A stretch of DNA of 43,124 bases from Rhodanobacter sp. (GTDB lineage Bacteria; Pseudomonadota; Gammaproteobacteria; Xanthomonadales; Rhodanobacteraceae): the NCBI GenBank assembly GCA_031274955.1, contig JAISPQ010000021.1, forward strand, positions 1 to 43,124, written 5' to 3'. How positions within the stretch are numbered: the stretch's first letter is position 1; every line of letters starts with the position of its first letter. A model generated the notes under the pieces. It was given only the letters and a program-made list of their open reading frames with translations. It did no database searches and had not been told where the DNA came from. Below, piece by piece: positions 16,986 to 27,440 of this stretch. Made by a program: the position numbers and the translations under genes.

Positions 16986-19109
16986 ATGGCCTGGTTCGAT
17001 GGTTACCGTGGCTACGACGACGCGACCCTGACCTCGCTCGCCAATGCCGGACTGCTACGCCGCGCCGCCAAGGACATCGAGGCCGGCAAGGTCGAATGGG
17101 CCGAGCAGAGCGCGGAAAACGGCGTGATCACCGCCGATGGCCAACGCGTGCAACTCGATGCGCGCGGTCCGCAGCAAGCTCGCTGCGACTGCCCAGCCCC
17201 CGGCATTTGCAAGCATATTCTCGGCGCAGTGTTGTGGCTGCGCGGCCAAGCGACCCGCTTACAGGCAGCCAGTGTGCCGGCAACACATGCGCAGAGCACA
17301 GGCGCGCCGACAACCGACGTACCGCCCACCAGTGAAGAGGCGGCGTTGGTATCCGAAACCGAATCCGCTGCCATCGCCGCGGAGGCGCCGGGCCCGCTGG
17401 CCGAAGTGCTCGCACTCGACAGCGCGGCTTTGTTCAAGACCGCCGGCGTGGCCGCCGTGCGCCGCGCCGCGGCCACGCCGATCGAAGCCTTGATCTGGCG
17501 TGAGCAAGACGCTGTCCTGGTGCTCGAACTGCCTGAACTGGGCGCGGTCTGCCGCTGGGTTGCCGGCGCAGGCTTCGCAGGCATGATCTCCGAAATACCT
17601 GCCACCGAACGCAAGGCGGTCCATCTGATCGCGCTGGCTGCCCTGCGGCGCGAGCACGGCCGTCCGCTCGAATGGCCGACAGATGTGCAGCCCATGCCAG
17701 TGGCACGCGACAACGCCACGCTGGGCGAGCGCGAGCAACGGTTTCTTGAGCACATCGAGGCCTTGTTACACGAACTACTCAGCGGCGGCCTCGCCCATGT
17801 CAGCGATGTGACTTCGGCGCGCCTGTTGGCACTTAATATGTCGGCGCGCGGCGAAGGGCTGCCACGGCTGGCCGCCTTGTTGCGCAACCTTGGCGGCATC
17901 GTGGATTTGCTCGCCAAACGCGATCATCGCGCACAGGAGCGCGACGCGCTCGCGCTGATGGCTCGTATTTACGCGCTGTGCGCGGCGCTGCGCTCGGCAC
18001 AGGGCGGTGAGCTCGCTACGGTCTTGCGTGGCCGCCTGCAGCGCGATTTCGACGCCACCGGAATGCTCGACGTGCTCCCGCTCGGCGCGCACTGGTGGCA
18101 AACGCGCGGCGGCGCACGCGGATTGAGTCTTGCGTTCTGGGATAGCCACGGGCAAAGGATCGTGCACGCCACACTGGCGCGCCCTGACGGCAGTGATACC
18201 CGTTTCACTCGCCACACCGCCTGGGGCGTACAGGCGTTGTGGCCAGGGGCGGGAACAGCGCAGCGGATTTGCGAAGGCGCATTGCGTCTGGAACAAGCGC
18301 GCATTGCCGACGACGGCCGGATCGCACTGGGCGGCGCCGTCCGCGCGCAAATGGTGCCTGCCTGGAAGAATGACGATCCACGTATCGCCACGCTCGGCTA
18401 TGACGATTGGGCGCAACTCGCCGAACAACTGCGTGCCTCCACGGGGCTTACTGGCACAGCCGTCGGTGCGGTGTTGCTGCGACCGGGCGCGAGCCAAACG
18501 CCGAGGCTCGACGAAGTGCGACAACGCTTGGACTGGCCCGTGCGAGACATGCAAGGGCGCTGGCTGATACTTAGCATCCCTTGCGGGACCGAGCATCGCG
18601 AGCGTATCGACAACCTCGATCGTCTGATCGCCCGTGGCGTCACCCTGCGGGCCGTGCTGGCGAGGGTCGATCGCAGCGGTTCAAATACGATGCTGATGCC
18701 GGTAGCCGTGTTGGTCGATGACGCGCAGAAAAAAATCTTGCAAACTATCTCACTGGATTTCGCCCAAGAACCTGTGCGCAAAACCACGCTTACCCATCGA
18801 ATCTTTCGCATGTTCCAGGCGCGTCAGCAACAGCCGCCCGCGGTGGCTGCGCCTATGCTCGGTGTGCGTCTGCTCGCCCCCGTGATCGAGGTGATCCAAA
18901 CCCAGGCCGAGACCGGCCGCATGCCGTTGACCGCAGCGCAGACACAAGCCCTCCAGACCGCGCGGGCACACATCGCCTCAGTTGGCCTGGACACCCTGTC
19001 CGACGCATTGGAGGCACATCTAAAAGAGTCGACACCCCGTGGATTGCTGCGACTGTCCTGGTTGAGTCAATTGCTGACCCAGATCGAAGGACTGCCCTTA
19101 CCGGAATGA
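16986..19109 (+). CDS. SWIM zinc-finger domain protein (YehQ-like)
   Basis: CDCPAPGICKHILGAVLWLRGQ is a CxC...CxH SWIM motif near the N-terminus; starts 1 nt after the VWA stop. Confidence 0.85.
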   Translation: MAWFDGYRGYDDATLTSLANAGLLRRAAKDIEAGKVEWAEQSAENGVITADGQRVQLDARGPQQARCDCPAPGICKHILGAVLWLRGQATRLQAASVPATHAQSTGAPTTDVPPTSEEAALVSETESAAIAAEAPGPLAEVLALDSAALFKTAGVAAVRRAAATPIEALIWREQDAVLVLELPELGAVCRWVAGAGFAGMISEIPATERKAVHLIALAALRREHGRPLEWPTDVQPMPVARDNATLGEREQRFLEHIEALLHELLSGGLAHVSDVTSARLLALNMSARGEGLPRLAALLRNLGGIVDLLAKRDHRAQERDALALMARIYALCAALRSAQGGELATVLRGRLQRDFDATGMLDVLPLGAHWWQTRGGARGLSLAFWDSHGQRIVHATLARPDGSDTRFTRHTAWGVQALWPGAGTAQRICEGALRLEQARIADDGRIALGGAVRAQMVPAWKNDDPRIATLGYDDWAQLAEQLRASTGLTGTAVGAVLLRPGASQTPRLDEVRQRLDWPVRDMQGRWLILSIPCGTEHRERIDNLDRLIARGVTLRAVLARVDRSGSNTMLMPVAVLVDDAQKKILQTISLDFAQEPVRKTTLTHRIFRMFQARQQQPPAVAAPMLGVRLLAPVIEVIQTQAETGRMPLTAAQTQALQTARAHIASVGLDTLSDALEAHLKESTPRGLLRLSWLSQLLTQIEGLPLPE

Positions 19110-19133
19110 ATGTTTGAAGATCAGGAGAAAGGA

Positions 19134-22100
19134 ATGAGTTTTTTTGACAAGATCATCGGCGCGCTGACGGGCTCTGGCGCGGATGCGAGCACGCATGGCT
19201 TGAATAAGGAACAGCTCAACAGCCTGAAGCAGGCGCTCGAACCGCTGCGAGAAGTCGACAAGGCGATACCCGACCGCGCGTTTGAATATGTCCTGAAAGG
19301 CACGCAGGAAAACGTGCTGCTCGAATTGCAGAATGCGCAATCGAAAGATCCGGGTCAACTGCTCGGCAATCCAGGCCGCCTGCAGTGGCATTTTTATCCC
19401 GGTAACGCCACTGACAAAACGCTGCAAAAGCTCGTCGTGGCAAGCTTGGCCCAACGCGCGCACCTGTATGCCTCGATAGAAACCCCCACACCACCGCTCG
19501 ATCCCCTCGTTCGCCTGGGGAAATTGCTGGCCGCCGCCGACAACGGTAAATCGCTCAACCATCCCGGTGCGCCGGTTCCCGATTGGTTTCAATACCTCAT
19601 CAACGACGCGATCTGGGCCAGTTTCAACACCGGCAGCGGGCACGATCTGAAGAAAAAACGGCCCGCCTGGACCGTGCATCTGCTCGCCAGACTCCTCGCC
19701 CACGAAGGACTGGACGAAACACTCGTCCTTCAAGAATTATTCGAACGCAAGGGATTGGGCAATTATTACCATGACCGCCTCGACGGCTTGGCCGCGGCCG
19801 AGCAGACCGCCCAGTACATGCGCGCGCACGCCGACGCAGTCAATGCCTTGCCGGCGCAGCTGTCGGCCGATGGACGCCTGTCACTGACGACGCGCATCGG
19901 CAGCGATAAAGCGCTGCTGAACGATTTCGCCTCGTTATTCGTACGTCTGGCCGTCGATAGCAGCAAGACCGTGCGCACCGAAGCGGCGCTGCATCTGGAG
20001 GGCATCGACACCGCACAAAAGCTGGCCTTGCTCGATCAGTTGCTGCGCGAAGGCGATACCACGCAGCGCACGCAGGCCGCCGATCTGCTGGCGCGCATTC
20101 CCAGCGATGACGCGCGGGAGCATCTGGAAGCAGCGGCCCGGACCGAATCCAGCAAAGCCGTGCAACAGGTGATCCGTGCCGCGCTGTCGCGGTTGTCCGC
20201 CGCCGATGATGCGAGCGCGACAACACTGCCGCAAGCGCCGGCATGGCAGCCGTTCCAGGACAAGGCACTGGGTGATGAAGCGCTGAAAATAATGATCGCC
20301 AATCGCGACGAACTGATCGAAAAGGCACGTATCGCCGCCGAACAGGAGATCGCGGAAAACAAGGCCGGCAAGAACAAATACAACTGGCGCCAAGATACCT
20401 ATTCCAAGCTCAAGAAGGTCTCCGATCAAGACCTGCACTGCGCGCTGCGCGTGCTCAACGGGCAAGGTAGCAAGCACGATGTGCAGCACGTCCAATCCAC
20501 CCCGCTGCAACAGTGCGTCAAATTCAGCGGTCGCCTGCAAACCTTGCCGACCTTCGGGGCGACACATCTGATCCGCTGGATTGCCGCGACACTAAACTGG
20601 CGCGGCTTCTGGCATGACGAGGGGTTCCAGAAATGGCTGGATCGCCAGCCCGCCGGTTCGGTCGATCTGCGCGCAATCGCCGATCTGTTGACGCACGCGG
20701 ATTTACCGATCGACGACGTCGCCTACTCAGCCTTGACGTCGTATTGGAATACGCCTTCGGCCAGCGAGGTCCTGTCCGCCGACTGCGTGTGGCCGTTCTT
20801 CGTCGAACACCCGGAATTCATCGACGAAGGGCTGGGCCTGACCCCACCCGTGAGACGCGAAAATCGCCGGATGGAACTCGAGGTCGCGGCGACCTTGCAG
20901 ACGTTGGCGGTCTTTCCAGCCCTGCCGGCACGCTGGCTGCCGCGCGTGATGGAACTTGCGTTGGGTGAAGGCAAAACGCACCGCCCCGCGGCGCAGAAAG
21001 TTCTGTCCAAGCTACCCGACATCGGTCATCGCGTGATCGAAGCGCTCGCCTCGTCCAAGAGCGAAGTGCGCATCCAGGCCGCGAATTGGCTGGCAGACCT
21101 GAAATACACGCAAGCCGTCGAGGCCATCGCCAAGGCACTCGAAAAAGAGAGCCGTGAAACCGTCCGTGCGGCTTACCTGACCACGCTGGAAGCGCTTGGC
21201 GAGGACATTTCACCACGACTCACCCCTGCCACGCTGCTGGCCGAGGCCAAGAAGGGGCTCAAGGCGAAACTGCCGGCCGGTCTGGACTGGCTTGCTTTGG
21301 ATGCCCTGCCCGCCTGCCTATGGGCCGATGGCAAAACCGTCGAACTTGAGATCGTCAAGTGGTGGGCCGTGCTGGCCTGCAAACTCAAGGAGCCAGGTGG
21401 CAACGCACTGCTCACTCGCTATGTAGGTCTGCTCGATCGCGCCAGCCAGCAGGCTTTAGGCAATTTCGTGCTGCACCAATTCATCGCCCAAGACACGCGC
21501 CATCCGCCCGTCGAAGAAGGCATCGCCTACGCCCAGGCCACGGCGCCAGGACGCTATCAGCATTATCAAAGCTCGTACATGAAGGCCAAACCCGAGTATC
21601 GCCAGTATTACGAAGCCGGTTACAACAAGACCCAGGAACAGGTCTTTGAAGAATGCAAGCGCGAGAAAATGAGCGAATACCTCGGCAGCGCGATTGGCGA
21701 GAAAGGACTCCTCGCGCTGACTTGGGTCGCCCCCGCGCACGAAGCCGTCACGCTGATGCAGCACTACATGCGCGACAACTACCAGCGTCGCGCGCAGATC
21801 GAAGCGATGCTCGAGGGCGTGGCGCCGGGTAACGACCCGATCGTCATCCAATTCCTGCTCGCCCTGTCGCGCCGATACCGCACGGCGTCGGTCCAGGAAA
21901 AAGCGCGCGTCCTAGTGCAGGAGATTGCCCAGCGCAACGGCTGGAGCCACGAGCAACTGGCCGACCGCACCACCCCCACGGCGGGCCTGGACGACACCGG
22001 CAAGCTGACGCTGCACTACGGCGAACGCGTGTTCACGCTCACGCTCGATGCCGCGATGAAGCCCGAACTGCGCAATCCGGAAGGCAAGCTCGTCAAGGCG

Positions 22101-22946
22101 CTGCCCGAGCCGCGCCAGAACGACGACCCGGCGCTGATCAAGGAAGCCAAATCGCAGTTATCGACCAGCAAGAAAGAACTCAAGCAGGTCATCGACCTGC
22201 AAACCGCGCGTCTGGTCGAAGCGATGTGCTCAGGACGCCTGTGGCCGCAGAATGAATGGCGCGAGTATCTGTATCAGCACCCGATCGTCGGCCGGCTGAT
22301 CCAGCGGCTGGTGTGGCTCGAAGTCGATCCGCAGGGCGCGACTCGCGCGAGTTTCCGGCCCACCGAGGATGGCAGCCTGATCGATACACACGACGACGAA
22401 GTCGAACTTCAAGCCGACAGCCTGCTGCGGTTGGGCCATGCCTCGCTGGTCGATGAGACAACCGCCGCTGCCTGGGTCAAGCATTTCAAGGATTACAAGC
22501 TCACACCGCTGTTCGCGCAGATGACGCGCAGGCCGCCGGCGCTCGCCTTCACCGACGACAAGGGTAATCCCGTCACCGCCATCAACGATCGGCTGGGCTG
22601 GGTCAGCGACAGCTTCACGCTGCGCGGCAGTTTCAACAAGCTGGGCTACCAGCGCGCGCAGGCCGAGGATGGGGGCTTTTTCTACGAGTACACAAAGGAA
22701 TTTTCCAGTGTCGGCGCGCGGGTGGTGATGGAGTTCTCCGGTAATACGCTGCCCGAGGAGAACGTGCCCGCTGCGCTCAAAACGCTGAGCTTCCAAAGTA
22801 CTAAAGCGCGCGGCTACGGCGATCGTGCGATGGCGCTGAGCAAGGTACCGCCTGTGTTGTTGGCCGAAGCGTATGCGGACTACCTGACTGTCTCACACGC
22901 CTGCACTGGATTTGACCCGGAGTGGGAAAAGAAGATGCCGTGGTAA
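19134..22946 (+). CDS. DUF4132 domain-containing giant protein (YehI/MolR-like)
   Basis: About 1270 aa; HEAT-like repeats (KTVRTEAALHLEGIDTAQKLALLDQLL; SEVRIQAANWLADLKYTQAVEAIAKALEKES); C-terminal NEWREYLYQHPIVGRLIQRLVW typical of DUF4132; RBS aggagaaagga before ATG 19134. Confidence 0.82.
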   Translation: MSFFDKIIGALTGSGADASTHGLNKEQLNSLKQALEPLREVDKAIPDRAFEYVLKGTQENVLLELQNAQSKDPGQLLGNPGRLQWHFYPGNATDKTLQKLVVASLAQRAHLYASIETPTPPLDPLVRLGKLLAAADNGKSLNHPGAPVPDWFQYLINDAIWASFNTGSGHDLKKKRPAWTVHLLARLLAHEGLDETLVLQELFERKGLGNYYHDRLDGLAAAEQTAQYMRAHADAVNALPAQLSADGRLSLTTRIGSDKALLNDFASLFVRLAVDSSKTVRTEAALHLEGIDTAQKLALLDQLLREGDTTQRTQAADLLARIPSDDAREHLEAAARTESSKAVQQVIRAALSRLSAADDASATTLPQAPAWQPFQDKALGDEALKIMIANRDELIEKARIAAEQEIAENKAGKNKYNWRQDTYSKLKKVSDQDLHCALRVLNGQGSKHDVQHVQSTPLQQCVKFSGRLQTLPTFGATHLIRWIAATLNWRGFWHDEGFQKWLDRQPAGSVDLRAIADLLTHADLPIDDVAYSALTSYWNTPSASEVLSADCVWPFFVEHPEFIDEGLGLTPPVRRENRRMELEVAATLQTLAVFPALPARWLPRVMELALGEGKTHRPAAQKVLSKLPDIGHRVIEALASSKSEVRIQAANWLADLKYTQAVEAIAKALEKESRETVRAAYLTTLEALGEDISPRLTPATLLAEAKKGLKAKLPAGLDWLALDALPACLWADGKTVELEIVKWWAVLACKLKEPGGNALLTRYVGLLDRASQQALGNFVLHQFIAQDTRHPPVEEGIAYAQATAPGRYQHYQSSYMKAKPEYRQYYEAGYNKTQEQVFEECKREKMSEYLGSAIGEKGLLALTWVAPAHEAVTLMQHYMRDNYQRRAQIEAMLEGVAPGNDPIVIQFLLALSRRYRTASVQEKARVLVQEIAQRNGWSHEQLADRTTPTAGLDDTGKLTLHYGERVFTLTLDAAMKPELRNPEGKLVKALPEPRQNDDPALIKEAKSQLSTSKKELKQVIDLQTARLVEAMCSGRLWPQNEWREYLYQHPIVGRLIQRLVWLEVDPQGATRASFRPTEDGSLIDTHDDEVELQADSLLRLGHASLVDETTAAAWVKHFKDYKLTPLFAQMTRRPPALAFTDDKGNPVTAINDRLGWVSDSFTLRGSFNKLGYQRAQAEDGGFFYEYTKEFSSVGARVVMEFSGNTLPEENVPAALKTLSFQSTKARGYGDRAMALSKVPPVLLAEAYADYLTVSHACTGFDPEWEKKMPW

Positions 22947-22967
22947 TCCATAGCAGGCAAGGAACAA

Positions 22968-23449
22968 ATGGCCAGACAAAGCAAGCAACTCGCCCTTCCC
23001 GCCAAACCGCTGCTGGAAGACATTCGCGACATTCTTCGCAATGCCCGTCAGCAGACTTGGGCAACGGTCAACACTCTCATGGTGCAGGCGTACTGGCATA
23101 TTGGCCGGCGCATCGTGCAGGAAGAACAACAAGGCAAAGAACGCGCCGATTACGGCGCGGCGCTCATCCGCACGCACGCCGACATTGGTCAGATGGACAT
23201 GTACGTGCGGCTCTTTGATGACCTCAAACGCAATCCGGACGACAACCCCACGCTTGGCATCATCGCGCCGACAAGGATGAAACGATGGTACGTTACTCGG
23301 TGCTACAAGAAAGCCGGCAGCTTTTCGCCTCCAAGTACCGCCTCATCCTGCCCAGTGAACAGGAATTGCAGCAGGAACTGGAGCGGCGGCACGTGCTCGA
23401 TTGGGAGCATGTGGCAACGGCACAGCCGCCCGAGGATTCGTTACGGTAG
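22968..23449 (+). pseudogene. Remnant of a DUF1016/YhcG-family PDDEXK nuclease gene
   Basis: N-terminal LLEDIRDILRNARQQTWATVNTLMVQAYWHIGRRIVQEEQQGKERADYGAALI is joined directly to C-terminal IGQMDMYVRLFDDLKRNPDDNPTLGII. A frameshift follows; the shifted frame reads ADKDETMVRYSVLQESRQLFASKYRLILPSEQELQQELERRHVLDWEHV...* to the TAG at 23447-23449. Confidence 0.82.
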
Positions 23450-23547
23450 CCGTCATCCCGGCATACCACCATCGACCATCGGGCTTCCATGCGCATCGGC
23501 GAAGAAGACGCCCCGATAAAGCCAACGACTTCAAACCTGCAAACACG

Positions 23548-24648
23548 ATGACCCCATCCATCCCATCCCAAGCCGTCCGCCTCGCCCCCGAGCAGCGTTA
23601 CGCCGACGAACTCGAACGTCTGTCCAAGGCCGACAAAGACACCCGCCCGCCGGGCTGGAAGCTGTCGCCGCGCGCGGTGCGCGGCTTCATTCTTGGTGAC
23701 GACGCGATCAAAGTCAGCCGCAAGTTCTATGGCGACGATCCTCTCGTGGATCGCGCCGTCGTCACGCTGATGGGCAACCAGGGCCTGATGCTGGTCGGCG
23801 AACCCGGCACCGCGAAATCGATGCTCTCGGAACTGCTGGCCGCCGCGATCAGCGGCGACTCCGGTCTCACCGTGCAGGGCACGGCCGGTACGACCGAGGA
23901 TCACATCAAATATTCGTGGAACTATGCGCTGCTGCTCGCCGAAGGGCCGAGCCAGCGCGCGCTGGTGCCGTCACCGCTGTACCAGGCGATGCGCGCGGGC
24001 AAGATCGTGCGCTTCGAGGAGATCACGCGCTGCCCGCCCGAAATTCAGGACGTGATGATCTCGCTGATGAGCGACAAGCAACTGATGATTCCCGAACTCG
24101 GCGACGACGCGCGCCTGTTCGCGCAGCGCGGTTTCAACATCATCGCCACCGCCAACCTGCGCGACCGTGGCGTGCATGAGATGTCCTCGGCGCTCAAGCG
24201 CCGCTTCAATTTCGAAACCGTCAAGCCGATCCGCGATCATCAGTTCGAAGTCGATCTGGTGATGGCGCAGGTCGAGCGTGAACTGGCGGGCAGCCAGACC
24301 CAGGCCGTCGTGCCGCGCGACGTGGTATCGCTGCTGGTGACGACTTTCCAGGAACTGCGCGCCGGCCAGACGCAGGAAGGCACGGCGATCAAAGGGCTCG
24401 ACGCGGTGATGTCCACCGCCGAAGCGGTCAACGTCGCCTACGCCGCTGCGCTACAGGCCAGCCATTTCGGCAACGGCAAACTCTCGGCGCGCGAAATCGC
24501 CAGCCAGATGCAGGGCGTCATCCTCAAGGACAATCAGGACGACGCCAAACGCGCGCGTCATTATTTCGACACCGTGGTGCGCGAGCGTGGCAAACGCGAT
24601 GCGCAATGGAAGGAGTTTCATGATGCGGCGCGGACATCATGGCAGTAA
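23548..24648 (+). CDS. MoxR-type AAA+ ATPase (YehL-like)
   Basis: Walker A GEPGTAKS, Walker B-like IVRFEEITRCP, sensor IIATANLRDRG; start MTPSIPSQAVRLAPEQRYADELERL. Confidence 0.9.
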   Translation: MTPSIPSQAVRLAPEQRYADELERLSKADKDTRPPGWKLSPRAVRGFILGDDAIKVSRKFYGDDPLVDRAVVTLMGNQGLMLVGEPGTAKSMLSELLAAAISGDSGLTVQGTAGTTEDHIKYSWNYALLLAEGPSQRALVPSPLYQAMRAGKIVRFEEITRCPPEIQDVMISLMSDKQLMIPELGDDARLFAQRGFNIIATANLRDRGVHEMSSALKRRFNFETVKPIRDHQFEVDLVMAQVERELAGSQTQAVVPRDVVSLLVTTFQELRAGQTQEGTAIKGLDAVMSTAEAVNVAYAAALQASHFGNGKLSAREIASQMQGVILKDNQDDAKRARHYFDTVVRERGKRDAQWKEFHDAARTSWQ

Positions 24649-24669
24649 CCATGGCCTTCGTCACAGCCG

Positions 24670-27225
24670 ATGTCAGCACTTCGAAACGATGACGAAAAGA
24701 TAAGCGCGATGCCCCCTGCTACCGTCGATTCTGTCGCCGCCGCACGTGAGCGCCTGTTCGGCCAACAAGACGTTTATTTCGCGCCCATCCGCCATCACAG
24801 CCCGGCGTGCGCGCTCGCGCTGCGGCATATGCTGCGCGAACTCAAGCCAGCGGCCGTGTTGATCGAAGGCCCGGACGATCTCGACCGTCTACTTCCTCTG
24901 TTGCAAGACCCGCGGACAAAAGCGCCCGTCGCCTGGCTGTGTCAGACGACGCGCCAGATCCCCAACGAAGATCCCGAAGCCGACGAAAAAACCCGCCCCG
25001 AAACACGCACCTCGTTCTTCCCGTTCTGCGAATACAGCCCGGAATGGATCGCGGTGCGCGAAGGTGGCGCGCTGGGCGCGCAGCTTGCGCTGATCGACCT
25101 CGCCTGGAGCGACAAGGCGTGGCAGCGCACCCATGACGAAACGCCAGACAATGCGCGCAGTCTGATGGAGGAACGCTACTTCGCGCACAGCCGCTATCTG
25201 AACGCGATGGCGAAACGACTCGGCTGTATCGATCATCACGAGCTATGGGATCGTCTGTTCGAACTGCGCGATCCCGCGTTGCTCGCCGATTGGCGCGCCT
25301 TCTTCGCCGACGTGTTCAGTTGGTGCGCAATGGCGCGGCTCGATTATGAACCCGAAGTACTCGAAACCGAGCTCAGCCTGCCGCGCGAGCGCCGCATGGC
25401 CGCGCATATCCGTGCGTGGCGTGACAAGGTCACCGGACCGATCATCGTGGTCAGCGGCGGCTTTCATACGCCCGAACTGCTGGCAAGCTGGCCATCCGCG
25501 AAACCTGTTACCGGCAAGAATAAGGCGGCTCCTGACAAAAGCGCCGCAGGAAAAACCGCCACCGCCGGCAACGATACCCAGGCCTGGCTGATCCGCTACA
25601 GCTTCGACCGGCTCGACGCGCTCAATGGCTATGCATCGGGCATGCCTTCGCCCGCCTATTATCAGAACGTGTGGGATCAATTCGAGCGCAATCAGCCGGA
25701 TCCTTTCACGATAGTCGCACTCGATAGCCTGACGCGGTTCGCTCAGCACACGCGCGCGCAGGATCTAACCGACGCAGCCTCCACCGCCCTGGTACAAGCG
25801 GCGACCTTGCAAGCAATGCGCTTGGCAACGCTACGCGGCAATGCAGGTCCTGGTCGGCAAGACGTGCTCGATGCGATCCGCTCCTGCTTCGTCAAGGGCG
25901 CGATCGACGAAGGTACGCGCGGCTTGACCAACGACCTGCGCCAATTTCTCGGCGGCTCGCGGATCGGCGACATTCCGCCCACGGCCGGGTCGCCGCCGCT
26001 GGTCGAAGACGCGCGCCGCCGGGCGCGCAACGTCGGCATGCGGCTCGACGACAGTACGCCGCGCGTAGCGCGGCTCGATCTGTACCGCGAGTCTGCGCAT
26101 CGCGAACGCAGCCGTTATTTTCACGCGATGGCGTATCTCGACGCCGGCCTGGCCACATGGCTCGCGGGGCCGGATTTCCTTGGCGGCAGCCGACTCAATC
26201 TGCTGTTCGAAGAATGGCGCGCGGCCTGGTCGCCGATCGTCGAGGCGCGGCTGATCGAACTGGCCGCCGACGGCGCGACGATCGAAGCCGTCTGTATGGC
26301 TCGCCTGCGCCGCGAGGAAGAAGCGCTGGGTGAGCAAGGCAAGGCGCGCAGTGCCAGCGCCGCCGTGATGCTGCTGGTGCGCGCCTGCCTGATCGGGCTG
26401 CATGCGCGCCTGCCGCAGCTGTTGCGGATGCTGTCCGCGCATCTGGACGAAGACGCATCCTTCGCCTCGGTCGTCGATTGCGGCCACCGCCTGGTCACAC
26501 TGTGGCGGGGACGCGAACCACTGGGTGTGCAGCAGCACCCGCAAGTGTATGAATTGTTGCAGCGTGTATGGCCGGCCGCGCTTTTTCTGCTGCCCAATCT
26601 CGCACTGTGCGACGAGGCGGGCGAAACCGACGCGGTCAAACGATTGCTGTCGCTGCGCGAACTGGGCCGACTGCTGGCCAGCCTCGACAGTACGCACACC
26701 GATTTATCGCTGCTTCACGCGCAGCTCACGCGCTTTGCAAGCCACGCACAGGTTGCGCCGGCCGTGTGTGGCGCGGCGGCGGCCATGCTCTTTCTCGACG
26801 GCGTGTGGAGCGACATCGAACTCGAAACCATAGTCCGGCAACGCTTTGGCCCCGGCGCGCAAGCACGCGAGGCCGTGCGCTTCCTGCACGGTGTGATGAC
26901 AGCCGGCCCTGAACTGCTGCTGCGCTTACCCGCTCTGCTGGCCGGCATGGATTCGTTGATCCGCGAATGGGACGACCAAGCCTTCATCGCCCATTTGCCC
27001 GATCTGCGTCAGACCTTCACACAACTGCGGCCGCAAGACACGGCAGACCTTGCGAACCGTGTCGCCGCGCTGCACGGCGCCGGTGAAGGCGAAGCCCTGC
27101 TTGAAATGCACTACGAAACAAGCGAGCACGATCTGCTCGAAGGCGTGCGGCTGCAACAGGCGCTGGCCGATGCTCTACGCAAAGATGGCCTGGAGCGCTG
27201 GTTATCGGGTGAGGCGCACGCGTAG
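24670..27225 (+). CDS. DUF5682 family protein (YehM-like)
   Basis: [74 protein letters not shown]. Alternative start at 24709 possible. Confidence 0.83.
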   Translation: MSALRNDDEKISAMPPATVDSVAAARERLFGQQDVYFAPIRHHSPACALALRHMLRELKPAAVLIEGPDDLDRLLPLLQDPRTKAPVAWLCQTTRQIPNEDPEADEKTRPETRTSFFPFCEYSPEWIAVREGGALGAQLALIDLAWSDKAWQRTHDETPDNARSLMEERYFAHSRYLNAMAKRLGCIDHHELWDRLFELRDPALLADWRAFFADVFSWCAMARLDYEPEVLETELSLPRERRMAAHIRAWRDKVTGPIIVVSGGFHTPELLASWPSAKPVTGKNKAAPDKSAAGKTATAGNDTQAWLIRYSFDRLDALNGYASGMPSPAYYQNVWDQFERNQPDPFTIVALDSLTRFAQHTRAQDLTDAASTALVQAATLQAMRLATLRGNAGPGRQDVLDAIRSCFVKGAIDEGTRGLTNDLRQFLGGSRIGDIPPTAGSPPLVEDARRRARNVGMRLDDSTPRVARLDLYRESAHRERSRYFHAMAYLDAGLATWLAGPDFLGGSRLNLLFEEWRAAWSPIVEARLIELAADGATIEAVCMARLRREEEALGEQGKARSASAAVMLLVRACLIGLHARLPQLLRMLSAHLDEDASFASVVDCGHRLVTLWRGREPLGVQQHPQVYELLQRVWPAALFLLPNLALCDEAGETDAVKRLLSLRELGRLLASLDSTHTDLSLLHAQLTRFASHAQVAPAVCGAAAAMLFLDGVWSDIELETIVRQRFGPGAQAREAVRFLHGVMTAGPELLLRLPALLAGMDSLIREWDDQAFIAHLPDLRQTFTQLRPQDTADLANRVAALHGAGEGEALLEMHYETSEHDLLEGVRLQQALADALRKDGLERWLSGEAHA

Positions 27226-27440
27226 GCGGGCAGAAGTCGCGACTCCGGACGGGACCAGACGAATGCTCATGGAGTGAGGGGCGACCTGAAGGATTGTCTG
27301 CCCGCGCTCAACGAGTTCGAGGCGCTGCTGCCGCGCTGAAACGTGTCGCGATCGCAGCACCAGCATGTCTATGGCGTTGCCGGAGCGAGCACGGCTGCCT
27401 AGACTTCAAGCATTCCTTCGCTCTTATCTGCCAAACTCCC

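Noticed and set aside
27283-27339. Short coding-like fragment [18 protein letters not shown] before mmsA
   Set aside because: Possible remnant of a gene C-terminus, but too short to assign or to separate from chance.
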